The notes beneath the pieces are model-generated. The model was not told the DNA's origin and searched no databases. It worked only from the letters and a program-made list of their open reading frames with translations. The position numbers and the translations under genes were made by a program. This document shows, one piece after another, positions 48,632 through 58,000 of a stretch of DNA of 64,000 bases (positions within the stretch are counted from its first letter, which is position 1; every line of letters begins with the position of its first letter). Location: contig NZ_JAHUWK010000010.1 of assembly GCF_019219065.1 (NCBI RefSeq), forward strand, positions 62,001 to 126,000, given 5' to 3'. Source of the DNA: Duganella sp. sic0402 (GTDB lineage: Bacteria; Pseudomonadota; Gammaproteobacteria; Burkholderiales; Burkholderiaceae_D).

Positions 48632-50833
48632 TCAGTACTTCTTCTTCGGCTTGGCGCCCGGCGCCGGCTTCTTCGGCGGGGTGTGCTTGGCCGATTCCGG
48701 CGGCATGCGGTCAACCTGGCTGATCTTCAGCTGCGCGCCGCCGACCCAGACCTTGCCCAGGCTCTTGAACATATCGTCCGGCATGCCGTCCGGCAGTTCC
48801 AGCATCGAGTGGTCTTCATAGATCTCGATGCGGCCGATGTACTTGGCTTCCAGCCCGGTCTCGTTGGCGATGGCGCCGACGATATTGGCCGGGCTGATCT
48901 CGTTGACGCGGCCGACTTCAACGCGGAAGGCGCTCATCGGCACCGACAGCTTGCCGACTTTTTCCTTTTTCTTCTTGGCTGGCGCATCGTCCACCTCGTC
49001 GGCGGCAGCGCGCACTGCGCGGTCCAGCGGCGAGCCGGCCGGTTTCTCGGCACGCACTGGCTTCTCGGCGCGGACCGGCTTGGCGGCGGCAGGCGCAGCG
49101 GCAGCTGGCGCCCCCTCGCCGTCAACGCTGATGCGCAGCGCCTGGCCGGCGACGCGGATACCGCCCATCAGCTCCAGCGCTTCGCGGCTCAGCGTGTCCG
49201 GCATATCCAGCACGGTGAAGTCGTCGAAGATCTCGATGCGGCCGATGTTCTTGGAGTCGATACCGCCTTCGTTGGCGATGGCGCCGACGATATTGCCCGG
49301 CTTGACGCCGTGCTGGTAGCCGACTTCGATGCGGTAGGTGCGCATGCCCGGCTCGGATTCGCGCGGAATGCGTTCCTTCTTGCCGAAACGCTCGCTGCGC
49401 TCGGCGCGCTCGCGCTCAAAGCGGTCGCCGCGATCACCACGCTCAGCACGTTCTGGACGGTCAAAGCTCTGGCGCGCCGGACGTTCTTCCCACTGCGTCT
49501 GCTGCTTTTTATCCAGCAGCAGCGGCACGTCGCCGCGCGCCAGCTTGGCCAGCGCGGCGGCGATTTCCACCGCCGGCACATTGTGTTCCTGCTCGAAGTC
49601 CTCGATCAGCGACTGGAACTGTTCCAGGCCGCCTTCGGCCAGCGTGTCGGTGATCTGCTGCTTGAACTTGGCGATGCGGACATCGTTGACCGCCTGGATG
49701 GTCGGCAGCTCCAGCTGGCCGATCGGCTGGCGGGTGGCGCGCTCGATCATCTTCAGCAGGCCTTTTTCGCGCGGCGTGATGAACAGGATCGCTTCGCCGC
49801 TGCGGCCGGCGCGGCCGGTACGGCCGATGCGGTGGGTATAGCTTTCCGGATCATGCGGCACGTCGTAGTTGACCACGTGCGAAATGCGCTCTACATCCAG
49901 GCCACGCGCGGCCACGTCGGTCGCTACCAGGATGTCGATCTTGCCGTCCTTGAGCATCTGCACGGTGCGCTCGCGCTGCGCCTGCTGGATGTCGCCGTTG
50001 ATGGCGGCCGCAGAGAAGCCGCGCGCCTGCAGCTTCTGCGCCAGTTCCTCGGTGCCCAGCTTGGTGCGCGAGAAAACGATCATGCCGTCGAAGTTCTCGG
50101 CTTCCAGAATGCGGGTCAGCGCATCCAGCTTGTGCATGCCCGACACCAGCCAGTAGCGCTGGCGGATGTTCTCGTTGGTGCCGGTCTTGGCGGCGACGGT
50201 CACTTCCTTCGGCTGGTTCAGGTAAGTGTTGGCGATGCGGCGGATGGCGGACGGCATGGTGGCCGAGAACAGCGCGGTCTGGCGCGATTCCGGCGTCTCT
50301 TGCAGGATGCGCTCGACATCGTCGATAAAGCCCATGCGCAGCATCTCGTCGGCTTCGTCCAGCACCAGCGTTTTCAGTTTGGACAGGTCGAGCGAACCTT
50401 TATCCAGGTGGTCGATGACGCGGCCCGGCGTGCCGACTACCACATGCACGCCACGGCGCAAGGCCGACAGCTGCGGGCCGTAGCTCTGGCCGCCGTAGAT
50501 CGGCAGCACGTGGAAGCCCGGAATATGCTTGGCGTAGGTCTGGAAGGCCTCGGCGACCTGGATCGCCAGTTCGCGCGTTGGCGCCAGCACCAGCGCCTGC
50601 GGCGACGACTGCTTGATATCGATGCGCGCCAGGATAGGCAGCGCAAACGCTGCGGTTTTACCGGTGCCGGTCTGGGCCTGGCCCAGCACGTCGCGGTTAT
50701 CCAGCAGCAAAGGGATGGTCGCCGCCTGGATAGGCGATGGCGACTCGTAACCGACGTCATTCAGCGCTTGCAGCAGCGGCGCGCCGAGATTGAGGTCAGA
50801 AAACAGGGCAATAGGGGATGTTGGGTCAGACAT
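48632..50833 (-). CDS. DEAD-box RNA helicase with two DbpA-type RNA-binding domains
   Basis: The 733-residue protein has the Q motif ('YESPSPIQAATIPLLL'), 'AQTGTGKT', 'PTRELA', 'GTPGR', 'VLDEADEML', 'FSATMP', 'ARGLDV' and 'HRIGRTGR' over about residues 1-380. A CsdA/DeaD-like dimerisation stretch follows to about 450. Two DbpA-type RNA-binding domains then appear, at about 495-570 ('TYRIEVGYQHGV') and 630-703 ('AFRVEVGRVNEI'), joined by an Ala/Pro/Lys-rich linker. DeaD and DbpA normally have one. It unwinds RNA in ribosome assembly, cold adaptation or decay. The tail ends in Lys-rich sequence. Confidence 0.92.
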   Translation of the reverse strand: MSDPTSPIALFSDLNLGAPLLQALNDVGYESPSPIQAATIPLLLDNRDVLGQAQTGTGKTAAFALPILARIDIKQSSPQALVLAPTRELAIQVAEAFQTYAKHIPGFHVLPIYGGQSYGPQLSALRRGVHVVVGTPGRVIDHLDKGSLDLSKLKTLVLDEADEMLRMGFIDDVERILQETPESRQTALFSATMPSAIRRIANTYLNQPKEVTVAAKTGTNENIRQRYWLVSGMHKLDALTRILEAENFDGMIVFSRTKLGTEELAQKLQARGFSAAAINGDIQQAQRERTVQMLKDGKIDILVATDVAARGLDVERISHVVNYDVPHDPESYTHRIGRTGRAGRSGEAILFITPREKGLLKMIERATRQPIGQLELPTIQAVNDVRIAKFKQQITDTLAEGGLEQFQSLIEDFEQEHNVPAVEIAAALAKLARGDVPLLLDKKQQTQWEERPARQSFDRPERAERGDRGDRFERERAERSERFGKKERIPRESEPGMRTYRIEVGYQHGVKPGNIVGAIANEGGIDSKNIGRIEIFDDFTVLDMPDTLSREALELMGGIRVAGQALRISVDGEGAPAAAAPAAAKPVRAEKPVRAEKPAGSPLDRAVRAAADEVDDAPAKKKKEKVGKLSVPMSAFRVEVGRVNEISPANIVGAIANETGLEAKYIGRIEIYEDHSMLELPDGMPDDMFKSLGKVWVGGAQLKISQVDRMPPESAKHTPPKKPAPGAKPKKKY

Positions 50834-50952
50834 GGCGTCACTCAAAAAGATTATTCGAATCGCCGAATTGCGAAAGAAATTTGTGCGTAGTTTACTCTGT
50901 CTGGGCGGAACCAGCGCTTTTTTACATTTAATCCCACAGAAATGGCGGTCTT

Positions 50953-50982
50953 TTGGCACGCTTTTCCCGGAAAGCCTATAGT
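50953..50982 (+). promoter_or_regulatory. Sigma-70 promoter of alpha/beta hydrolase gene
   Basis: TTGGCA (50953-50958) and TATAGT (50977-50982) are spaced by 18 bases. Transcription should start near 50989, with a short leader to the ATG at 51012. Confidence 0.6.
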
Positions 50983-51011
50983 AAGGGTTTTACTTATACG
51001 GAGTTCCGCCC

Positions 51012-52007
51012 ATGCGCACCCTGCTCGCTGCCGCTACCCTGCTGATCACGTCCGGCGCGGCATCCGCCGCCACCTACGGGCCCAGACTGGAAGGTTTCAG
51101 CTATCCGCACCCGGTACAGCAATACCGCTTCGAGTCGCAGGGCCGCGCACTGGAGATGGCGTATATGGACGTGCCGCCGGCCGCCAACGCCGCCGCCAAC
51201 GGCAAGACCGCTGTCCTGCTGCATGGTAAAAACTTCTGCGGCGCCACCTGGGAACAAACCATCACCGAACTGAGCAAGGCCGGATACCGCGTCGTGGCGC
51301 CGGACCAGATCGGTTTTTGCGCCTCGTCCAAGCCAGAGCACTATCAGTACACCTTCCAGCAGCTGGCCGCCAACACCCACGGCCTGCTGAAACAGCTTGG
51401 CGTGCAACAGGCCATCCTGGTCGGCCACTCCACCGGCGGCATGCTGGCCACCCGCTATGCGCTGATGTATCCGGACGCGGTGGCCAGGCTGGTGATGGTC
51501 AACCCGATCGGGCTGGAAGACTGGAAGGCGCTGGGCGTGCCATCGCTCAGCGTGGACCAGTGGTACGCGCGTGAACTGAAGCTGTCGGCCGACAGCGTGC
51601 GCGCTTACGAACGTGCCACCTACTACGGCGGCAACTGGAAACCGGAATACGAAAAATGGGTGGACATGCTGGCCGGCCTGAATAACGGTCCGGGCAAGAA
51701 AGTCGTGGCGTGGAATTCGGCGCTGATCTACGACATGATCTTCACCCAGCCGGTGGTCTACGAATTCCCGCTGCTGAAAGTGCCGACCACGCTGCTGATC
51801 GGCGACGCCGACACCACCGCCATCGGCAAGGACGTGGCGCCGCCTGAAGTAAAGGCGAAGATCGGCAAGTACGCCGTGCTGGGCAAGCAGGCCGCCAGGC
51901 AGATACCGAACGCGCGGCTGGTGGAATTCAAGGGCATGGGGCATGCGCCGCAGATGGAAGACCCGGCCGCCTTCCATCGCGCGCTGCTGGAGGAACTGAA
52001 TCGCTGA
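51012..52007 (+). CDS. Alpha/beta hydrolase, exported
   Basis: The 331-residue protein has a signal peptide ending 'ASAATY'. The catalytic residues are Ser140 in 'VGHSTGG', Asp265 or 267 in 'IGDADTTAIGK' and His311 in 'GMGHAPQ'. 'LLHGKNFCGATWE' is the oxyanion loop, of the type common in haloalkane-dehalogenase-like and lipase-like hydrolases. GGAG precedes the ATG. It sits alone between the helicase and a small alanine-rich protein. The substrate is unknown. Confidence 0.9.
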   Translation: MRTLLAAATLLITSGAASAATYGPRLEGFSYPHPVQQYRFESQGRALEMAYMDVPPAANAAANGKTAVLLHGKNFCGATWEQTITELSKAGYRVVAPDQIGFCASSKPEHYQYTFQQLAANTHGLLKQLGVQQAILVGHSTGGMLATRYALMYPDAVARLVMVNPIGLEDWKALGVPSLSVDQWYARELKLSADSVRAYERATYYGGNWKPEYEKWVDMLAGLNNGPGKKVVAWNSALIYDMIFTQPVVYEFPLLKVPTTLLIGDADTTAIGKDVAPPEVKAKIGKYAVLGKQAARQIPNARLVEFKGMGHAPQMEDPAAFHRALLEELNR

Positions 52008-52025
52008 TGGATGAAAACGCAAAAC

Positions 52026-52056
52026 AGGGAAGACGGTGTTGGAAACCGTCTTCCCT
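52026..52056. terminator. Long hairpin, probably bidirectional terminator
   Basis: AGGGAAGACGGT and ACCGTCTTCCCT form a perfect 12-bp stem around a 7-base loop. On the minus strand GTTTTGC follows. It separates the hydrolase gene from the alanine-rich protein gene, and a second GC hairpin (CCCGGA/TCCGGG) lies at about 52072-52086. Confidence 0.7.
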
Positions 52057-52111
52057 CTTGCACCGCCCAGGCCCGGAGGGTCCGGGGCGGCACGTCAAGC
52101 GCGAGGCTTAA

Positions 52112-52369
52112 TTATTTGCTGGCAGCTGGCGCAGCGGCCGCAGGTGCTGGCGCTGGAGTCGAAGCAGCTGCCGAAGCCGATGCACTGGCGGCGTGTTTTT
52201 TATGCGTGGCTTTTTTCTCTGCCTTCTTGACGGCAGGCGCCGAAGCGGCTGGCGCGGCGGCGGCAGGAACCGAAGCGGCGGCGGACGCGGAGGCCGAAGC
52301 AGCAGGAGCCTGGGCGAAAGCAGCGGAAGCGAACAGGCCGGCGATCAGGGTGGCGATTACTTTTTTCAT
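52112..52369 (-). CDS. Small Ala/Ser/Pro-rich exported protein
   Basis: The 85-residue protein has a signal peptide (residues 1-19, AFA). Two nearly mirrored low-complexity arms rich in Ala, Ser and Pro ('APAASASASAAAS' and 'AASASASAAASTP') flank a basic core, 'KKAEKKATHKKH'. I know no function for such proteins. The composition suggests an unstructured periplasmic polypeptide. The Lys/His core could bind acidic polymers or metals, but that is a guess. An ATG with a weak upstream site starts it. Confidence 0.75.
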   Translation of the reverse strand: MKKVIATLIAGLFASAAFAQAPAASASASAAASVPAAAAPAASAPAVKKAEKKATHKKHAASASASAAASTPAPAPAAAAPAASK

Positions 52370-52486
52370 GATTCAGTCCTCAAATGATTTATATGGTTTA
52401 TACGGTTTTGGTTTTATTCCCGTGCCGCATGAGCAAAAAACGCGGCCCCAACAATCCCAGTTGACGGACATTACAATTCCTTACAA

Positions 52487-53281
52487 TCACGTTTTATTCA
52501 CTGCCGCCAGCGCCATCTTCTCCACCAGCCCCGGCGCGATCAATTTCAGCCAGCGTCCCAGCTTGCCCTTGGCGGTCATCACCACTTCGCGCTGGCGCGT
52601 CTGCATGCCGGCAATGATCAGCGCGGCGCACTCCTCCACCGGCATCGCCCGCTCTTCCTTCAGGCTGCTGTGTCCCAGCTCGCCGCCGGCCGCGTTGTAG
52701 CCGCGATGGCGGATCTGCGTCGCCACTACGCCCGGATAGGCAGTGGTGACGCTGACGCCGTCCGGCTTCAGCTCCACGCGCAGCGCCTCAAAGAATCCGC
52801 CCATGGCGAACTTGGTGGCGCTGTAGGCGGTGCGTCCCGGCACGCCGACCAGGCCGGCCAGCGACGACACGGCCACGATGCGTCCGCGCGACTGGCGCAG
52901 ATAAGGCAGCGCCGCATGCGTACACCACACGCTGCCCCACAGATTAATCCGCATCAATTCCTCGTACCAGGCCAGCTCCGCCACCTCAGCAAACAGCGCA
53001 TGCGCCGAGCGGCCGGCGTTGTTGATCAGCGCATCGACACCGCCGAAGCGCGCCACCGCCGCCTGTACCAGCGCCACGCACTGCGCCTGCACCGACACAT
53101 CGGTCGGCGCCACCAGCGTCTGCGCGCCGGACGCCGCACACTGGGCCGCCACCTGCTCCAGCATCGCCGCGTTGCGCGCCGCCAGCACCAGCGCCACGCC
53201 GGCGCCGTGGCGGCGCGCCAGCTGCCGCGCGATCTCCGCGCCGATGCCGTCCGAAGCGCCGGTAATGATGATGGTATGCAT
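52487..53281 (-). CDS. SDR family oxidoreductase
   Basis: The 264-residue protein has 'TGASDGIG' (7-14), 'NNAG', Ser140, Tyr153 and Lys157 ('TAYSATKFAM'). The tail 'LKLIAPGLVEKMALAAV' is typical of the SDR group near FabG/YqjQ. It should reduce a ketone or oxidise an alcohol. The M28 peptidase gene starts 63 bases away on the opposite strand, so they share a promoter region. AAAGGAGAA precedes the ATG. The substrate is unknown. Confidence 0.9.
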   Translation of the reverse strand: MHTIIITGASDGIGAEIARQLARRHGAGVALVLAARNAAMLEQVAAQCAASGAQTLVAPTDVSVQAQCVALVQAAVARFGGVDALINNAGRSAHALFAEVAELAWYEELMRINLWGSVWCTHAALPYLRQSRGRIVAVSSLAGLVGVPGRTAYSATKFAMGGFFEALRVELKPDGVSVTTAYPGVVATQIRHRGYNAAGGELGHSSLKEERAMPVEECAALIIAGMQTRQREVVMTAKGKLGRWLKLIAPGLVEKMALAAVNKT

Positions 53282-53344
53282 AGTTCTCCTTTATTGTCGG
53301 TATACAGTAAGATTACCGCCTTCTGTACCAACTATGGAGTAAAC

Positions 53345-54952
53345 ATGCGTCTTCCAGTTCTCGCCCTTGCCGCCGGCATGGCCTTGCAGGCCCACGCCCA
53401 ACAACCCGTGGTCGCCGAGGCGCCGCTGCGCGCCCACCTGTCGCTGCTGGCCGACGATTTGTTCGAAGGCCGCGGCACCGGCCAGCGCGGCGGTGACCTG
53501 ACCGTGCGCTACCTGGAAACGCAAGCGGCGGTGCTGGGCCTCAAGCCGCTGGCCGACGGCAGCTACCGCCAACTGGTGAAAGCCGAGGGCACCAAGCTGC
53601 TGCCAGGCAGCTTTGCCCGCTTCACATCGGACAGCGGCAAGATCCTGACCCCGGCCACCGGCGCCGAGATCCTGTTCGGCACCATGGGCGGCAAGGAAGA
53701 CATCACCGTCGACGCGCCGCTGGTGTTCGTCGGCTACGGCGCCATCGCGCCGGAAGAAAAATGGGACGACTACAAGGGCGTCGACGTCAAGGGAAAAATC
53801 CTGGTGATGATGGTCAACGACCCGCAGCCGACCGCCGAGGAACCGAACCGCTTCGCCGGCAAGGCCTACACCTATTACGGCCGCTGGATGTACAAATATG
53901 AAGAGGCGCTGCGCCAGGGCGCGGCCGGCGCGCTGCTGATCCACACCACGCCGTCCGCCTCCTACGGCTGGAGCGTGCCGGCCACCAGCTTCTCGCACGA
54001 GCGCTTCCACCTGGCCGGCAGCGGCAATCCGCTGGAAGGCTGGCTGCAGGAAGACACGGCGCGCGCACTGTTCGCCGCCAGCGGCTTCGACCTCGACAAG
54101 CTGCGCGCCGACGCCGAACGCAAGGACTTCCGCCCGGTCGACCTGAAGCTGAAAATGCACGCCGAAGTGAAAAGTAAAATCCGCCAGATCGAGCAATACA
54201 ATGTGGTCGGCATCGTGCCCGGCAGCGACGCCAGGCTGAAATCGGAAGCGGTGGTCTACTCGGCGCACTGGGACCACCTGGGCATCGACGAAAGCAAGCA
54301 GGGCGACAATATCTGGAACGGCGCCATCGACAACGCCTCCGGCGTGGCCGCGCTGCTGGCGATGGCGCAGGAAGCGGTCAAGCATCCGGCCAAGCGCACC
54401 CAGGTGTTCCTGTGGCCGGCCGGTGAAGAAACCGGCTTCCTTGGCAGCAGCGCCTACATCCGCAATCCAGCCTGGCCGCTGAACAAGACCTCGGCCGACC
54501 TGAACCTGGACAGCATGAACTTCGTCGGCACGACGCGCGACATCGGCGTTGCCGGCGCCGAACGCAGCAGCCTGTACGAGGCCGCCGCCGTGGTCGCAAA
54601 AAAAATGGGCCTGAAACTGGCGCCGGCCGTGCCGGACCTGTCCGGCGCCTACTTCCGCGCCGACCATTTCAGCTTCGCCAAGGCCGGCGTGCCGGCCTTC
54701 AATGTCGGCTCGGCGGTGTTCTCCGGCGACGGCTACTTCGACTTCGTCAAGGACCAGGAGAAGAACCGCGCCCGTCTGGTGGCCTTCAAGCAGGACTACC
54801 ACCAGCCGAGCGACCAGTACCACGCCGACTGGGATTTGTCGGGCATGGTGCAGCAGGCGCAGTTCACGCTGAACCTGGGTTATGAAGTGGCCAATTCGCC
54901 AACCATGCAAACCTGGAAAGCCGGCGACGCCTTCTCCAAGGTCAAGCGCTGA
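53345..54952 (+). CDS. M28 family metallopeptidase with PA domain, secreted
   Basis: The 535-residue protein starts 'MRLPVLALAAGMALQAHAQ', a signal peptide, after TGGAGTAAAC. A PA insertion domain (about 110-240) precedes the M28 core. The zinc ligands are His308 and Asp310 ('SAHWDHLG'), bridging Asp329 ('GAIDNASG'), catalytic Glu361 with Glu362 ('GEETGF'), Asp389 ('LNLDSMN') and His486 ('YHQPSD'). M28 enzymes are aminopeptidases or carboxypeptidases. Together with the S9 and M20 enzymes it makes this region rich in exported peptidases. Confidence 0.92.
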   Translation: MRLPVLALAAGMALQAHAQQPVVAEAPLRAHLSLLADDLFEGRGTGQRGGDLTVRYLETQAAVLGLKPLADGSYRQLVKAEGTKLLPGSFARFTSDSGKILTPATGAEILFGTMGGKEDITVDAPLVFVGYGAIAPEEKWDDYKGVDVKGKILVMMVNDPQPTAEEPNRFAGKAYTYYGRWMYKYEEALRQGAAGALLIHTTPSASYGWSVPATSFSHERFHLAGSGNPLEGWLQEDTARALFAASGFDLDKLRADAERKDFRPVDLKLKMHAEVKSKIRQIEQYNVVGIVPGSDARLKSEAVVYSAHWDHLGIDESKQGDNIWNGAIDNASGVAALLAMAQEAVKHPAKRTQVFLWPAGEETGFLGSSAYIRNPAWPLNKTSADLNLDSMNFVGTTRDIGVAGAERSSLYEAAAVVAKKMGLKLAPAVPDLSGAYFRADHFSFAKAGVPAFNVGSAVFSGDGYFDFVKDQEKNRARLVAFKQDYHQPSDQYHADWDLSGMVQQAQFTLNLGYEVANSPTMQTWKAGDAFSKVKR

Positions 54953-55031
54953 ACAAACGTTGAGAAACTGCCACACGGCAACGGTGATTAACCGCCTATA
55001 ATTCAGGCAATGATCCTTTAAGGAATATCCC

Positions 55032-58000
55032 GTGTGGCTTAACGTTTTGACCATATTGCGGCACGGCTGCTGGGCCGCTGCCGCATGGCTGCTGGCCTGG
55101 AGCGGCAGCGCTGCCGCCGCCAACGCCAACTTTAACGGCAGCGCAGTCAGCAACTGCACGCTGAGCAGCAACACCTACACCTGTAGCAGCCTGAGCCTGG
55201 CTGACAACGACCAAGCCATCATCGCCAGCGGCTACAGGGTCATCCTCAACAACAGCTTTGCACCGGCCTGGAATAACGGACTGACCATGAGCGGCACGGC
55301 AGCCCTGCAAGTCACCGGCAGCAACTCGCTCGACCTGTCCGGCGCCAATCCGAACAGCATTAACCTCAGCGGCGGCAACATCACCGTCGGCGGCAAGTTC
55401 ACCTCGGTGGCCGCCGCCAGGACCATTACCGTGAATATCAACGCCGGCAGCATCACCACCGGCGGCGAGGGCGTCACCATCAACGGCACGGTCACCGCGG
55501 TCGGCGCGATTAACTTCGGCAACAAGGTCACCATCAACGGCCCGGTCAATGCCGCCACCATCACCACCGGCGGCGAGTACACCAAAATCACCGGTAGCGT
55601 CACCATCAGCGGCGCCATCAACTTTGGCGCCAACACCACCGTCACCGGCTCGGTCAGCGGGGCCAGTATCAGCACCGGCTCGCCCACCAGCATCAGTGGC
55701 GCACTGACCGTCACCGGCACCGCCGACCTCGGCTCGTTCATCAAGATCGGCGGCAACCTCAAGGCCAATACGGTGAAGACCGGTTCGCCGGCGACCATCA
55801 GCGGCGCCATCGATTCCAACACAACCGTTGATCTTGGCTCCGGCACAACGGTGGGCGGCAGCATCACGGGCACGACGGTCGTCACTGGCTCGCCGGTGAC
55901 ACTGAACGGCTCGATCACCGCCAGCACCGCGTTCAACCTGGCGTCCGGCGGCACGGTGACCGGCAACATCACCTCGCCCAGCATCACGCTGGCATCGTCG
56001 AACTCGACCGTCAAAGGCGACATCAGCACCAGCGGCACGCTGGACATCGGCAGCGGCAACACCGTCACCGGCAGCGTCACCGCCGGCGGGCTGATCATGC
56101 GCGCCTCGGGCGCCGTGATCAACGGCACCACCAAGATCAGCGGCGATGTCGACATGGGATCGGGCAGCACCATCAACGGCGACCTGAGCGCGCGCGACGT
56201 GATCACCCGTTCCAGCAACGCCGTCATCAACGGCAACGCTGCGGTCAACTCTATCTATATCGATTGGGACAACCGCGTCACCAAGACCATCACCTGCACC
56301 GGCGCCCTGAACGGCTCGGAGCCATGCAGCTGCGTCAGCAAGCCGCAGTCGTACAGCTACTCGCCGACCTGCGCCGCAGCGCCGTCGGGCGGCATCCATC
56401 ACTTCCAGATCACCCACAGCGGCGTCGGCCTGACCTGCCAGCCGCAGACGGTGCAGCTCAAAGCCTGTACCAACGACAGCTGCACCACCACCTCGACTAC
56501 TGCCACCAATGTGACATTGTCGCCGGGTGGCGGGGTGATCAGCCTGACTGGCAGCGGCAGCGCCAGCGTGCGCTACGCCACCGCCACCGATGCCAACGGC
56601 GTGACACTGACCGCCACCGCCAGCGGCGTCAGCAACGCCACCGTCTGCCCCAACGCCAACACCGGCACCAATAACTGCCAGATGATCTTCAAGGACGAAG
56701 GCCTGGTGCTGAGCGCCCCCGACCACATCTCGATGACGCCCAACGTCAAGCTGAATGTGCAGGCGCTGAAAACCTCGCCCCAAGGCAGCTGCGTGCCCTT
56801 GGTGCAAAACGCCACCGTGCCGGTCAAGTTCAGCTGCGCCTATATCAATCCGCTGCCAGCCAATGCCAACCAGGTGGGGGTGGCAGTAGGCGGCACCAAC
56901 CTCAGCTGCGGCAGCAGCAGCACCGATGTCAGCCTGAGCTTCGACAACACCGGGCTGGCCACACCGTCGCTGCAGTACAGCGAAGTGGGCCAGACCAGGC
57001 TGACCGCCGCTTATACCTCGGCGGCCGGACTGGGCGCCAGCGGTGCGGGGCAGTTCATGACCGCACCGGCCAAGATCAAGATCGAACCGATCCGCATCAA
57101 CAATCCGGCGGCGCCCGTCTCGCAGACCGCCTTTGCCAAGGCCAGCGAGCCGTTCAAGCTGCGCCTGACCGCGCTCAACTACAACGACATCGCGACCCGC
57201 AATTTCGGCCGCGAAAGCCCGACCCCGCAGAATTTCGCGATTCCCACGCCGGTGCTGAGCAACCCGGTCAACGGCAACTTTGTGCTGACCACCGGCACTT
57301 ACAAGGGCATCGTCAACGGCGTTGCCGATGCGAGCGACGGCGTGCCCGGCCAATGGCGCTTCGACGAAACCGGCACGCTGCGCTTTACCGTCAAGCTAGC
57401 CGACTCCAGCACCTACTACCTGGGCAACACCGCCGCCAACGGCTTCAACACCCAGGCCACGGCCGAGCTGACCTTTGTGCCCGACCACTTCGATGTGGCG
57501 CTGCAAGCCGGCACGCCGATGAGCTGCGCACTGGTCGGCGGCCTCAACAACCCCTGCGGCAGCCTCAACGCCGCCGGTAAATTCATCTACGCCAAGCAGC
57601 CGTTCGCGCTGGTGATCAACGCCTATACCGGCCTCAAGGACAGCACCACCAACATCTATATCTCGCCGCAGAACTACGTCGGCACAGCGGCACGCCCGAT
57701 TACGCTCAGCGCCTGGACTGCAGCGAACCCCAGCGTGCCGGTCACCGGCGGCACTTCCGGCGTTGGCGATTTCAGCTGGAGCAAGGAGCCGCCTGTCACC
57801 GCCCGCTTCAGCTTTGCCTACGATAACGCCAGCAAAAAGACCACCGGTACACTGGACACCAGCCTCACCGGCAACCTGCCAAGCTACGACTTCCGCCTGA
57901 CGCCGACCGCGCCGACCACCATGGTGGTGCGCGCCATCGACAGCGACGGGGCCACCTCGCAAGGCTTTGCCGAGCCGCTGCTGACCGTGGTCAGCGGCCG

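Noticed and set aside
50950..50966. TTGGCACGCTTTTCCC considered as a third sigma-54 promoter
   Set aside because: The -24 half matches but no GC occurs at the -12 position; the same bases fit a sigma-70 -35 box with TATAGT downstream.
54959..55002. TTGAGA and TATAAT as a promoter of the DUF6701 gene
   Set aside because: The boxes are about 31 bases apart, too far for one promoter; only the -10 box is convincing.
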